Shown in pieces: positions 48,953 through 61,251 of a stretch of DNA of 64,000 bases. The translations under genes and the position numbers were made by a program. The notes beneath the pieces were generated by a model. That model was given only the letters and a program-made list of their open reading frames with translations, was not told the DNA's origin and did not search any database. Within the stretch, counting starts at the first letter, position 1, and every line of letters begins with the position of its first letter. The DNA is from Heterobilharzia americana (taxonomy: Eukaryota; Platyhelminthes; Trematoda; Strigeidida; Schistosomatidae). The DNA lies in assembly GCA_944470555.2 (NCBI GenBank), contig OX104128.1, positions 41,089,920 through 41,153,919 on the forward strand, in the 5' to 3' direction.

Positions 48953-49239
48953 GCCATCTTCCTCTTCTCTTCTAAAATAACAATCCAAAGCTGTATTATG
49001 TTGATTTCGCAAAACCCTTTTATGCTTTGTGTGTGGTCGCATAACTGTGCATGGCGAGAAGTATGTGACTAGGCTGTTCGAAATGTATTGGTTTAATACA
49101 CCACAGGTTTCAGAAAAAGTACATCCCCTTTCCTTATTGTTTCTGAACGTTCTTCTACTTGCGAGAAATTCTGATAATCATTTTACCAACTGAGTTGAAT
49201 ATCTGCTTGTTATTAAATAATTTGTGTATCAGATGTTAG
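48953..49239. other. Unannotated DNA
   Basis: 49058-49095 matches part of the foldback element arm (GTTCGAAATGTATTG). Confidence 0.4.
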
Positions 49240-49850
49240 TTGGATAGAGACCATCAGTAAGAGGGCCATGGACCTATGTTTCGTGTGATTCGGTACTCAC
49301 CAGTAAGGTGTAACTACAACCTCCACTATACTGATGTCCTGAATAAGATTTAAATCTACGTTACTCAGTGCTACAGTTAGAAATGTCACCACTCAGTTAC
49401 TTGGACAGTAACTGACCTTCTGTAGGACTAGATTAAATTGATTGTTTGATCGTTGGAGAGCAATTAATCACATATTGTCTAGTCCTGAATACTGACCCAA
49501 TGACATTGATCGTTTAGCAGGTTGACCTCTAACATGAGGTCAGTTACGGTCCGAAGAGTTCAGTGGTAACATTACTGACTGTAACATTGGTCAACAGGTT
49601 TTCGATTCTCAGATCAGACATCAATTCCATCGAGTTTGGAGCTGCAAACTTGTCGACAAGAGCTAGAAGGTACGAAACATAGATCCATGGCTTCCTACTG
49701 ATAACCTCCATCTAACTTTCATTTGTTCCAGTGTATCATGATGATAGCCACATTGCAAAATCATCAATAGAAACCTGTCAGAGCTTAAGACTAGATAATA
49801 TGCTGTTGGTTTCCCTCCACTGACCGATCACGAAACTTTGCAACCATTGA
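49240..49850. repeat. Repeat family C, inverted arrangement
   Basis: 49440-49520 carries the forward block (TTGGAGAGCAATTAATCACA, TAGTCCTGAATACTGACCCA). 49735-49850 carries the same region reversed (ATTGCAAAATCATCAATAGA, AGACTAGATAATATGCTG). The unit spans about 600 bp with a central part holding CATCGAGTTTGGAG-type sequence, seen also near 51290. Confidence 0.5.
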
Positions 49851-51055
49851 TGATAATTTTTTCTGAACTCTGAGCTAAATTTGATGTATAACTGTATCGT
49901 CTTGGCATGCCTTTTCAATTTAATTCTGATTTTTGTATTGTTTCTTATACTATATCGGTTCCCGTTAACAACAGACTTCTTTTGTTATGTGTTGCAAAGC
50001 TGGTAGGGTAAAATAATACCATGTTACCCTGCCCCAATTATTGCTGTTGCTCTACTGAATAAAGTATATACGTATCTGTAAAGAGTAGTTCTTAGTCCTC
50101 TTGCTTCTTCACTTCTCATAATCATCAACTTCATTGGAAAAGTATACTTATTAGAGTTAAATTAGGTGGGAAATCGAGACTTGTCTTCTTCTAGATTATA
50201 TATTATCGAGGAAAATCAATAAAATCTGAACGCTTTATCAAGCTGGAATAAAAAAACATTGAAGGAAATATATACTTTTGACTGGTTTCTTAAATCGTGT
50301 CTATTTTAATGCATAGCGATGATAACGATAACCTTTGCACCAAATAATTACACCTTATTTCTTTACAGTGCCTACCCCATTCATATCCACCTATACATAT
50401 ACATTTTTGCTTTCCTTTGTATCGACAAACACAAAATAGCTTTCTTCATATATCGTCTTGTTGCATTATGCACACAAGTGCAAATGACAGCTGATCAATA
50501 CACAAAGAAAGAATCATACAAGCATCTGTCTACCTCTTTATAAAAATAACATACATTGAATCAATTTATTCCTATCTAGTACAACTTCTACCAAGCATAA
50601 AGATTTCTATGTAAGAAAATGATAAATACAATGCATTGATAACTGTTTTTATTACAAAAAGTAAAAGTAAAGTAGTTGCCTTATCAGGTATAAAGGACTT
50701 CATGGTTTCATCTTAGATCAGCTTTGAACTTCATTTCAATACAATTATTTTTTTGTATGTGATGAAAATGCTCATCGAAAATCTACTTTTGTCAGCTTAT
50801 TCTATAATACATTGTGTGTTGTAATATTCCTTGCAAATTTATCTGGATAAGAGCTATTTGGAAGAGTTATGGACTATTGATTAGTTTACAATAATCCTTT
50901 ATAGATATTAATGATGGGTAATGGCTAGCAGTAGAATCCAGGATAACACTAATCCTTTATAGAATTTAGTTTATCTATTCATGAAGTTATTAGTTATTTA
51001 CTGAAAATACTAGGCATATATATGTACATAGTAACAAAAGTTCAAACCTTTAAGT
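49851..51055. other. AT-rich DNA without recognised gene
   Basis: 50908-50945 (listed separately) is a family A SINE end. Open frame 50319-50543 is unrecognised. Confidence 0.35.
50908..50945 (-). mobile_element. Family A SINE fragment
   Basis: Minus strand ATCCTGGATTCTACTGCTAG, CCATTACCCATC: ribozyme stem I 3' strand and the TAGCCA block only. Confidence 0.6.
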
Positions 51056-51059
51056 TGCG

Positions 51060-51600
51060 ACAGTTCAAAATGAGGCACACTGATTGGTCACTGGAGAGTA
51101 ACCAACTTCATATTGTTTATTCCTAAGAGTACTGATCGAGTTCTATCGACCATTTTGCTATGTGACCATTAAGCTAGACGACCCATCAACGTGATGCACT
51201 AGAATAAATGAAAGTTGGATGGAGGCTATAAGTAGGAAGCCATGGGTCTGTTTCGTTTTTTTGGGCACTCTGCAATAGGGTGTACCTCCAAACTCGATGA
51301 AACTGATATCCCGTTTGATAGTCGAAAACGTCTCACTCACTGCTGCATTAGCAGATGATTCCATGGAGCTATTCAGGTGTGTTTGACTTTCTTATCCAAG
51401 TAGTCCTACGAGAAGTCAGTCATTTTCCCATTAGCTCAGTGTAGACGTCTGTGACTAAGACACTGTGATGCGGATTCTTATCTCATAAGGCATACCACTT
51501 CCTCCAAGGTTGCAGATGTGCCCCGCTGACTACTGTCAGTAAGCATGAAACTTTGGTTCATGGCTCCCTACCAGTTGTCTCAAACAAGCTAACATCTACA
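51060..51600 (+). repeat. Repeat family C copy
   Basis: ATTGGTCACTGGAGAGTAAC, GAGTTCTATCGACCATTTTG, CTATGTGACCATTAAGCTAG, then the GAAAGTTGGATGGAGGCTA and GTTGCAGATGTGCC blocks. The longest readable copy of the family. Confidence 0.55.
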
Positions 51601-52169
51601 ATTAAAACTGGCACCGAAAGAAATAAACAGAAGTCGAATGATACTGAAATGAACACAAAGAATGTGCAAGTAAAGCACAAATTCATGAAGAGCTATAGGA
51701 AGCTGACGGTTCTGAAGGTGATTAGGGGTAAATTTATTTTCCACCCCTGTGACTATTTCCTAGTGACATTGCTAAGATTCTCTGGACAATTATTCTGAAT
51801 ATCCTATTATCCAAATCAGGCAGCCTACATTTTTTGCATTTCTCAGACCAATAGTCACATGACTTCATGATTTGATAGAATGATATCAGTCTGGCTCATC
51901 TTAGCTTCTTTAAACCCTTACTCTACTTCATTCAATATTGTTCGCTGAAACAAAAATGAACTGACGTGCTGCACATATGTCCTAACAGCGTCACAACCTG
52001 TATGGTAACAGTATTTATGCACTTCGACGTAGACCGTATTCATACCAACTTCTGGTCCTTCCGAACAGATAATTCAATCTCAATAGTCCTCTAACTCTTT
52101 TATGCCATAGCCAAGTACCTCGAGACCCTTTATCCCTTAATATATGTCTCAGAAACAGTTAAAGGATAA
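51601..52169. other. Unannotated DNA
   Basis: May include decayed upstream PLE sequence (51830-52170), but no motif is readable. Confidence 0.3.
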
Positions 52170-52572
52170 GCCATCGCTTCGGGCCACCTCCATATAGGTT
52201 TACCAGTTCACTTACTCTTGTAGAGCTGGTTACATAGGCCGCACAAAGCGTGTCCTAACCAAACGCATCTCTGAAAACTATTCTGCAAACTCGTTCAAAG
52301 GACAGTGTAAAGCCATCAACAGACCGATCCTTGAGCATTTAATCATCTCCAGTCACTGTGCTTTACAAAAGTCTTCTTCCAAAGTTATTTATAAAATGAA
52401 GTCAAACATTTTGAAGGGCATGCTTACGCGCCATATCAACACAGCAGAAACGTTTTCAACCCAGAGGTACAAGCCTGATCTTTGTGCTCAAAAAAGATAC
52501 ATTCAATCTGTAATCTATAATTTTACCTTGGCTGTAATCTACCCAAGACAGTTTATTCATTCCTTTGTTGAT

Positions 52573-52630
<58 letters not shown>

Positions 52631-52790
52631 CATCTCAAAATTGTGGAGTTACATGGTATGAATATGGACAATAAATTATATCCGAAACATTATCCAATAA
52701 ATGATACTGTTTCACTGTGTGACGTTTCTAGTAAACAAAGTAAATTGGAATTATAATCTACCACAGCGCCCAAGTTTTACTCAAATATTA
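52170..52790 (+). mobile_element. Penelope-like element 3' part with GIY-YIG domain
   Basis: The coding remnant (about 52200-52575) reads SCRAGYIGRTKRVLTKRISE. Next come INRPILEHLIISSHCALQKS, SKVIYKMKSNILKGMLTRH and YKPDLCAQKRYIQSV. The GYIG, R and H/E residues of the GIY-YIG nuclease are present, and the order is that of a PLE C-terminus. Only the last part has an uninterrupted frame (52396-52674). An AT microsatellite (52577-52627) follows, then the conserved PLE end with ATGGACAATAAATTATATCC and CACAGCGCCCAAGTTTTAC. Confidence 0.75.
52577..52627. repeat. (AT)n microsatellite
   Basis: About 25 AT units at the end of the PLE coding region. Confidence 0.95.
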
Positions 52791-54734
52791 ATGAATGAAA
52801 CGATTTTCCCTGCGTCTATTTGTTTTGGAAAACGATTTTACGAGTAAAGTTATTAGAATATGAAGCGTAACTATAGTTCACATAGAAGCTACAGAAGCAG
52901 ACTCATCTACATAAACACCCGTTCCATCAGTAACTAATCGCAGTTTAGACTGCTTTTTTCTATATTCAGTAAGAGAGATTGGACGCCAGATCTTGTATTA
53001 CCAATGACTGCAGCAGAGGCTAATTCTACCTTAAAATAGGTTCATGTCTAGATAGTGGTTTAAAAAGATTATCACTTTCGATGTCCAAGCGATAAATCTC
53101 TACTTTCTACCTAGTTGACTCGCTTTTGAATCTTGATTCATGGACCACACATATACCGATTCAGCAACTAATGCAATACCTCTAAAGCAAAATTATTCAA
53201 AAATATCACTTAGCTGGTTATAGAAATATTTTACATGGCATTCAGCCTACGCTGTGTAAAAGTATGGATTCAGATGCTGAATTGGCATTGTTTTCCTGAT
53301 CAGTTACTTCTCACTGTAACCAAGCATACTGACGGAGCAGCGATTGAATCATATTCAGTTGAAATCAGGTTGATTCCTATAGCTTCAACTGCAGTATTTG
53401 GCGCAGCATGGGTAGAAGTAATATCTGATACTGATGAATCAGAGTTCTCAATTTATCACACTCGAAGTATAATTTTTGAGACGACTGGTACACAACCTGT
53501 TCAAAACACTTCCTCTCCTTCTCGCATACAGGCACTTGATATACAGTATAAGTTAACAGATTAACTTTTCATTCCAAAGATGGGGAAACTCATCTGTTGC
53601 TCAATTTGCAAGATAGTATGATCATTAAAGGTACTGAGCCTAAACCTGAAATAAGCACAGTACTAGAGGTCGTTTTGATGTAGTAATTTGTCTAACGACA
53701 CAACACTAACAGACCACAACTTTCAACATCGGCCAGCAGTGGAATGAAGAAAAATGTAGATTTACTAAAATGACCAGCAGTTTAGTGTAAAAGTAGCAAC
53801 AAAAACAATCGGTGAATACAGTGTTTGTAGTATAACTGCTTCCACTGGTTGGATAAAAGATGAGTAAGTATTTAGAAAGAAGCCTTCATTACAGGATGGT
53901 GTATCATATGTTCTGAGAGAATGAATCAACCAGAGCATATAATTCTGATAGGAAACTTCTCTAGTCTTTGAGTTGAATTCTGATCACAAAGCAGAGGAAA
54001 AATCTGACCCTTTACACCAGCTTGATTGCAGGTGACCAGAATAAATTGTTATCTTCTTCAAGACCCTGAAGCTAATACACAAAAGTAGTCTGCATCTTTC
54101 TATTCAGCAACTCGACTCATAGAGTCAAATACTTGCATTTGCACTGTCTACATAAGTTTTCTGAAAAGAACAACCAACGCTTGGTCATAGGAAAACATTT
54201 TACACAATGAGGATTATATACGCCTTCTTCGACATGCCAACCGCAGCACGTGTCATGTTAATTATCGTATGTTATGGATCTGATTGTTTATAGGACTATA
54301 TCAGCAGCAATTAACTCTGATATCGTAGACTTATTTGTGTTTAAATGTGTGCTCATAATATGTATGTGTATAAAATAGTTCTCAAAATGTTAACTAATCA
54401 TGAATTAAGGATGTAGCGTGCCATATTGAGCTGGAACACCCCACTTATTGCATATCCGGTTGTAGCAGTGAATGATTTCGGTTTTACACTCTACCGACTA
54501 GAGTCAAAAAGCTTCACAGAAGTACTCAGAGATTTTTGTTGGATTCGACAAACACTGAGTATCAACTGTTGTGTACTTCAGTCACATGGTTTGTGGTTTC
54601 TGCTTGCAGATAAGTATGCTATTCAATTATTTTGAAGTTTCATCTACTTACAGACAGTCCTTTGAGTATCACAAATTGATGACAGTTGGTGAATATGTAC
54701 TCCTGGATTTCAACCTATTAGTTCAATGACCACG
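52791..54734. other. Region with two unrecognised open frames
   Basis: 53235-53564 (plus, 109 codons; AVFGAAWVEVISDTDESEF and FETTGTQPVQNTSSPSRIQA) has a polar, low-bias composition that looks coding. It may continue after a frame change with KDGETHLLLNLQDSMIIKG (about 53580-53635). 54426-54635 (plus; VVAVNDFGFTLYRLESKSF, then LRDFCWIRQTL) also looks protein-like. Neither shows clear splice borders or a family motif that I know. Confidence 0.3.
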
Positions 54735-55303
54735 TTTCAGACATGAACCAAGAGAAGGAGGAATTCTACAGACAACTGCAATAAGTAATGGACAAGACCT
54801 CAATTGGCGATATCAAAATTCTGATGAGTGGTGTGACATGAATGCCAAACTGGGAGCAGACAACACAGGAAGAGAACCAATCATGAGTGGAGAAGCACTC
54901 GGTGAAGTGATGAATTAGAATGGAGAACTGTTTGCAAGCTTCTGCCCATTTAATGATTTGGTGATTGGAGGCAGTGTGTACAGGCACAAGGATATTCACA
55001 AGGCAGCGACATGAATTTGTTTCCACCAGATACCAGACACACTAAAACTCAGATCGACTTCATCTCAATCACAAGAAAGTGGAGATACAGACTACTGGAC
55101 ATAAGATCAGATCACGAAAAGGAGCAGATGTAGGTTCACCCAACTCTCCATCTAGTACAAGGAACCTTCCAAATCAAGTTGAAAGTCTTCAAAGAAGTTG
55201 GTGATGATAGACCACAGTTGAAGTTCAACACCCTGAACAGAAACTGAAGGACGAAACTACAAACAACATTTTCCCGCCAGCCATCAGGAAGAAGTGGGAG
55301 ACG

Positions 55304-55711
55304 TTGAGCAATATCCATGAAGAAACCTGTGTGGAAGAACACTGGAAGTCTTTGAAAGAGATGTGCAAGGAAACCTGCATGACCGTGTTAGGAAGGAAGA
55401 AGAAACAAGACAAGGAATGGATCTCCAGGGACACATGGAAGCTGATAGAGCAGAGAATGGAAGATGGTGAAGCAGAAGATGAACCAGTGCAGTGCAGCGC
55501 AGGCAGGGATGAACGACCAGAAGAGAAACTGAGTGCAACGTCTAAAACGCTGGACAAAGAAGTGAAGAAGAGTGCATGGAAAGACAAAAGACACTTCTAC
55601 GACACATTGGCAGGTGAAGCAGAACAGGCTACAGGCAGGAGAAACCTGACAACACTATATCAAATAACCAGGTTACTATCTAGGAGATGGGGAAGAGATC
55701 AACACAGATGA
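55304..55711 (+). pseudogene. RTE linker between endonuclease and RT
   Basis: An open frame of 135 codons includes ETCMTVLGRKKKQDKEWISR, then DTWKLIEQR, then DKEVKKSAWKDKRHFYDTLA and RNLTTLYQITRLLS. It matches the conserved linker of RTE proteins (VLG-K-K-DWIS-TWKLI-R, then DREVKKS-RKDKR). The frame ends at 55711; LLNRPPPPPP codons follow in the next frame (about 55790-55820), the usual lead to the RT. Longest open piece of the element, but the protein cannot be completed. Confidence 0.8.
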
Positions 55712-57231
55712 AACCGACGAGGCATAGTGAAGGAAACCTAGTTACCAAAGAGGAGAGAGAAACAAAGGAAACAATGGGTCGACCACTTCAAAATCTTTTA
55801 AATCGACCACCACCACCTCCTCCAACTCATCCAGAAATGCCACCAGCAGCCCATACATACAATTATCAGTGAACACAAGCCCCCCGACAAAAGCAGAAGT
55901 GAAGTCGTGAGCCCCATAAAGTTGCTGAAATCCGGGAAAGCAGAAGGACCAGATGGAATTCCTCCAGAAGCACTGAAAGCCGATGCAGAGACAACAGCGG
56001 ACACACTCACACCTTGATTGCAGAAGGTTTGCAGAGAAGGAAGGAAGGAACGAAAGATACCTGAAGATTGAAAGAGGGGCTTCCTTGTCAAACACCTAAA
56101 GAAGGGAGACATTAGTATTTGCAAAAAATGGCGCGGAATCACACTCCACTGCTGTCCACCATAAACAAAATATTGAGCCGCATCATCCTGGAGAGACTAA
56201 AATATGCTTCGCATTCAAAATTACGACCGAAACAGGCTGGATTCTGGAAGTATAAATCATGAGTGGACCAAATTTCAACACTACGCTTCATCATGAAACA
56301 GAGCGTAGAATGGCACTCAACTCAACCTAACCTCAACTTCTTCGATTTTGGAAAGGCCTTTGACAGCGTCAAACGAGAAACATTTTGGCAACTGCTGCTT
56401 TAACACTACGGCTCCAGTGCCACAATCCTTTATCGACCTCACTCAACAGTAGCTATATGATATACCATACTACATGCCAAGTGACTCACAATGGAAAGTA
56501 GCTCAGCGACTCCTTTAATGTCTAGACAGGAGTAAGACAAGGCTGCCACCTACTATCACATATCATCTTCCCGACTGTGGTCGACTGGATCATGCAACAA
56601 ACGTGAGGAACGAGAAGAGGAGCACACGCTATTTGAATGATGAAAAGACCCCAGAAGAAGATTTGGATTTCACCGATGGTGATTTATCTCTAGTGTTGCA
56701 CAAGCTCAAAGACCTACAGACGAAAACCAATAAGTGGGCAGAAGAGGCAGAACAGAGAAGACGGCACTTCAGGTGAACGTAGAGAAGCCAGAGGTGATGA
56801 AGATGCCCAACCGTCAACAACAACAACAACAAGCACCAATCACCATCAACGAGAGAAACCTAAAGTAAATTTTCTCTTTCACCTACCTAGACAAGGCAAC
56901 ATCGTTTCAACTGCAGGCCGCACAGGCACAGATGAGGATGTCAAAGCAGTCAGGATCGGAAAGATAGTAAGACAGGCCTTCATTAATCTGAAACCAGTTT
57001 GGAGATCTACTCCACTCTACTCCACTCCACTCAGCATAAAGCGTGAACAAGATGTGGATTTTCAAGACAAATTGAGTCAAGCAAGTCAGTGCTTCTGTGT
57101 CATGGTTGAGAGTCTTGGCGCGTCACGAACAGCATTTCCAACAAACTACAAACATATATGAGCAGCTTCCACTTACACTCACTCGATGCTGAACATCAGG
57201 TGGTCAGAAAGAATAAGCAAGGAGGAACTGT

Positions 57232-57563
<332 letters not shown>

Positions 57564-57887
57564 ACAAACCACCTAGGGACGCATCGCAAAACAAATATGC
57601 AGATGAAAGTGGAGATGGATTGGACATTCACTGAGAAGACTGTTTGGGGATGTGACACGCGAAGCCATGCACTCGAGTGGAACGTGGATGGGAAACGACG
57701 AGTTTGGTGTCCCAGCTGAGGATGACATGGAGGAAATCGTGTGAGGAAGAAGTGAGAGCTTGTGAGCAGTTGTGGATCCAGGTTGAGAAGAGTGCAGAGA
57801 AGAGAGTGGAATGGAGACCTACTAATAAAGCTTTATTTTCCACTCGGAACCCAAGGGATAAATAATAATCATTAATTAATTATGTGC

Positions 57888-57985
57888 TGTCGAGAAGTCC
57901 CACAGTAGAACTAAACAGCTGTCCAATGTTCTTAGATTTTCAGTGGTTCCCCAACTGGTGTCAGTCCATGATAAATACTACTTCT
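57888..57985 (+). mobile_element. Family B SINE fragment directly after RTE copy 4
   Basis: CTGTCGAGAAGTCCCA, ACTAAACAGCTGTCCAATG, then the tail with GTCAGTCCATGATAAATAC. Ribozyme degraded in both core strands. Starts about 20 bp past the RTE tail. Confidence 0.65.
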
Positions 57986-59199
57986 ACGTTATTATTATCA
58001 CTTAAGTCTTACAACCTGATAGTGTAGACAACAAAGTATTCCAAAACTGACATTTTTACCTTTGCATAGGCTATTGATCAAATTAACTTTAGTTAGTTGC
58101 ATTTAAGAAAGCTATTTTTACGATTTTTACTTAGGAAAATATCAAAAAACATAGCCTACATCCCACTGAATCATCATCCTACTTTCATTCTCTGAAATCA
58201 TACAACTTTTCAAGAAATCATGGGATATACATGATTTATGGATAAAATGTTTCATTCACGAAAACAGTACCACATATATGATTCGACTATTCGAAAAGAT
58301 ATGGTTCACTTTTAAATCTTTATTGTCAACTCATTAATTTGCTTTTACTACGGTTTAATCTCATTGATACAATGTTCTGTGTACATATACATACATTTCA
58401 AATGTATGTGTATTTAATTGAACATACGGATCTATTTCAGCCAATAACAAGAAACAGTTGCAGCCATCTTATTGCTATTAATCAATATCATGTATTGAAT
58501 ACACGCGGACGATTTAAACTAATATCAAAAATTCATTAATTCACTATTTGAACATTGAACATGATGAACTAAGACATCTACATAAAAAGTTCATAATTTC
58601 TACGATAAATACCTTTGTACAAACAAGAAAGGTAGTGAAAAAGGAGTATATCTGATATTTAATGATGGTATACACGTACATATATATGCTAACAAACTTT
58701 ATAAGTTTGCTTCCAGTATATTCTTTTTCATGCTAGGCAATGGATACAAAGCAGCAAGTGTTTGAAATTAAAGTTAATCAGCAAAAAGAAAAAAAGGTTA
58801 ACAGTGTTTCTTTAAAGAAGAAAGCTAACAGACTAACGGTTGAATTTATGGACTGAGAAATGTTTTACTTGGATTTTATCCACATAAATGGATATGTTTA
58901 AAAATACACAATGAGAAAAACGTAAATATCCATACAAAGTATTTCAACCTAGGAAATTCCTATCCATGATCGCTTTTAACAATCTTAGTAATAAGAATGA
59001 TCGTAAAGAAAGATCTAAATTTAGAAAGAACCTATAGATGACATTATCCTCTAAAATGTTTCTAAAACATTTTCTTTTTAGTTAAAATACAGCTAAGATG
59101 TATGTCTAAGTTAAATAATTATGTGAATAAAGTTTTCTTACGAGCTATAAACTCGCTGTAATGAATAGAACAGGAAAAAGTTGTTTTGCATCAGAAGGC
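57986..59199. other. AT-rich DNA without recognised features
   Basis: Open frame 58339-58539 is unrecognised. Nothing else seen. Confidence 0.35.
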
Positions 59200-59664
59200 T
59201 TTTAACCAATATAGGAGTAAAACTTGGGCACTGTGGTCAATTGTAATTTTATTCTAGTCTGTTTGTTAGAAATGTCACATAGTGAAACAGTATTACTTAC
59301 TGGATAACGTTTCGGACATAATTTATTATCCATATTCATATCAGGTGATCCCACAACTTCGAGAAAGAATTTATTTATTCCTAATTTCCTCACCTTCTCT
59401 GTGATGACAAGGGTAGTAGAATTTTCCATATATCTGGGACAGGTACAGAATCATTTAGAATGCATTTATTTGGTATTCATCCGATTAATAAAGATTCGGT
59501 TATCAATCTCTCCCTCCATGCAACTTAGTTTTTAACGCTGTCGCTCTATTCCACCCTACTGTGTAATTGTGCGTAATTGCATGCAGAGCTGTAGCCAAGC
59601 TTTTCTCTAAACTCCTTCTCTTATTAGGATCTACTAATCTTGATTTGAATTTCGTAGAAGTTGT

Positions 59665-60184
59665 GGGGATCTGGAAATATTTCAAGCTGTTATTCATCGT
59701 AGACCGATAACAGTTGGAGGAACAAATGGAACCTGGGAGAATTGGACGGTTGTTTCGCCTCAGAATGAGACTCCTCGACAGTGCGCACCCTCGACCCGGC
59801 CAGGGATCTAACCCGCGACCTTCAGGTCCCGTGGCCAGCACGTTACCATTGAGCCACTGGGTCAGAATCCAATGCTCCATATTTCCAACTTCTGTTAGCT
59901 CAAGAAATAGCGAAACCGGCACCCAGTGTCATCGTTGAGTAACTGTCCTCACGACCATCAGGCTTTGCCTCCACCCGTCACGACTTCTCATTGAAACTTC
60001 GGGAATACCTGTCGAAACTAGTTGCCAATGAGCACCAGTTCAATTGAATTTTAAGGGGGTTGTGGGGATTTGGAAATATTTCAAGTTGCTATTCATCGTA
60101 GACTGACATCAATTGGAGAAACAAATGAAACCTGGAAGCACCGGACGGTTGTTTCGTCCTAGTATGGGACCCCTCAGCAGCTGC
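59665..60184 (-). mobile_element. Family B SINE head-to-tail dimer inserted in the PLE
   Basis: First unit 59665-60050, complete: tail, ribozyme motif 59740-59784, B box (GGTTAGATCCC type, near 59800-59815), A box (GTGGCTCAATGG, about 59850), and a 5' region including GTGAGGACAGTTACTCAACG and GTGCTCATTGGCAACTAG. Second unit 60051-60184: tail and ribozyme only (60138-60184; first core CTGAGGGG, so an essential A is lost; GACGAAAC intact). It breaks off at the ribozyme's stem I. PLE coding sequence continues on both sides, so the dimer entered the PLE coding region. Confidence 0.8.
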
Positions 60185-60807
60185 TTTTTATGCTCTGTTA
60201 TTTTAATCGACCCTGGTGGACTACTGTCACCTATGTATTTGACCTCGCAATCATTACAATGGGTTTGGTCGACTAGATTATTTTGCTTAGTTGCTTCGAT
60301 AGGATCTTTTAACCTACAAAGCTTGTTTCTAAGCGATTTTGTTGATTTAAATGCCCCTTTAGTCTCAGCCTTATTGAGAATTCTTGGTAATGCTTCTGAG
60401 GTGTCTTTCTTGTATGGTAACACAGCAGAGGCTTTGAATTCTGTCTCAGCCCTGCCACTACTATTACCGTTAGTGGTAGAATTATTATCAATAACACTTG
60501 CATTACTACTACTACTACCATCACTACTAATATTTTTCTTGCGATTTCTTATGAATGTATTTATGAATTTTGGTTGGTAATTATTGAGACGTAGGGTATT
60601 CTTGATGTGTCTAATTTCTTGTCGCAGATTTTTCGATCTACTAGTAAGCTTTTTCGCTCTATCACCTAAGCATTTAACTAAGCCTACTTTAGCTGAAATA
60701 GAGTGGGAGGATTCGAATTCTAAGTAGCGATTCGAATGGGTAGGTTTCCTATAGACACTATTTACTAGACTCCCGTCTCGTGTTCGTTTAACCTTGCAAT
60801 CCAACAC
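60185..60807 (-). pseudogene. PLE RT thumb, linker and GIY-YIG start
   Basis: An open frame of about 205 codons before the SINE junction. Residues 1-50 hold LDCKVKRTRDGSLVNSVYRK and the PTH motif of PLE reverse transcriptases. Residues 90-125 are a serine and asparagine run coded by simple repeats (SSDGSSSSNASVIDN, with a CTACTACTA-type run at about 60500-60520). Residues 130-165 hold VLPYKKDTSEALPRILNKAE. The endonuclease begins near residue 180 (THCNDCEVKYIGD) and keeps the Y-I-G and E-H residues. The frame runs on into SINE sequence, so its last 25 residues are foreign. Confidence 0.8.
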
Positions 60808-61065
60808 TGCTAGCTTAATTTAACTTTCTAAGTCACAGGTATATTGGATTGCATTCACTACTGAATTTATATGTCCCAAGAACCTACTAATGTGTTCCGA
60901 TTTCAGTACTGTAAACGTACCACCTACATATCGGAACCATATCTTTGGAGTATGACTAAATAATTAAACGGATAGCTCTTTTCAAATATCCATAAATATA
61001 TCTGCGACGATAAGGGATATCGCTGATCCCATGGCAACACCTTCAGTTTGTTTACGCATTTTATT

Positions 61066-61251
61066 TTAAAACTTAAAAACTGTAGACCTTAGGCACAGTC
61101 GTACTCCTAGTATGATTTCCTCGATCGACACCTTAGTTCGATGCGTAAGTTCTTTGTCATCTTTAAGCCCATTTCTGACTCCCTCTAGAACCATGTCGAT
61201 CGGTATATTTGTGTAAAGGCTAGTTATGTCGAAGCTAAACATTTTTTTCAC
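61066..61251 (-). pseudogene. PLE reverse transcriptase palm fragment
   Basis: FSFDITSLYTNIPIDMVLEG is RT motif A (with the first catalytic aspartate in SFDITSLYTNIP). RTKVSIEEIILGVRLCL follows, and the frame ends at 61066. Next frame pieces give KQTEGVAMGSAISLIVADIF (motif B) and WFRYVGGTFTVL (motif C, damaged). Confidence 0.8.

Noticed and set aside
55225..56142. Minus-strand open frames opposite RTE copy 4
   Set aside because: They are antisense shadows of the RTE linker and RT, whose plus-strand reading matches known protein motifs.
59280..59345. Possible minimal hammerhead in the PLE 3' UTR (CTGATATGA ... GTCCGAAACG)
   Set aside because: The first core strand has an extra base and stem II does not start directly after it. 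PLE hammerheads are known from the literature, so this may be a decayed one, but the sequence does not support a call.
60113..60580. Plus-strand open frame of 155 codons
   Set aside because: Antisense of the PLE endonuclease and linker. Its leucine runs come from the simple repeats that code for serine and asparagine on the minus strand.
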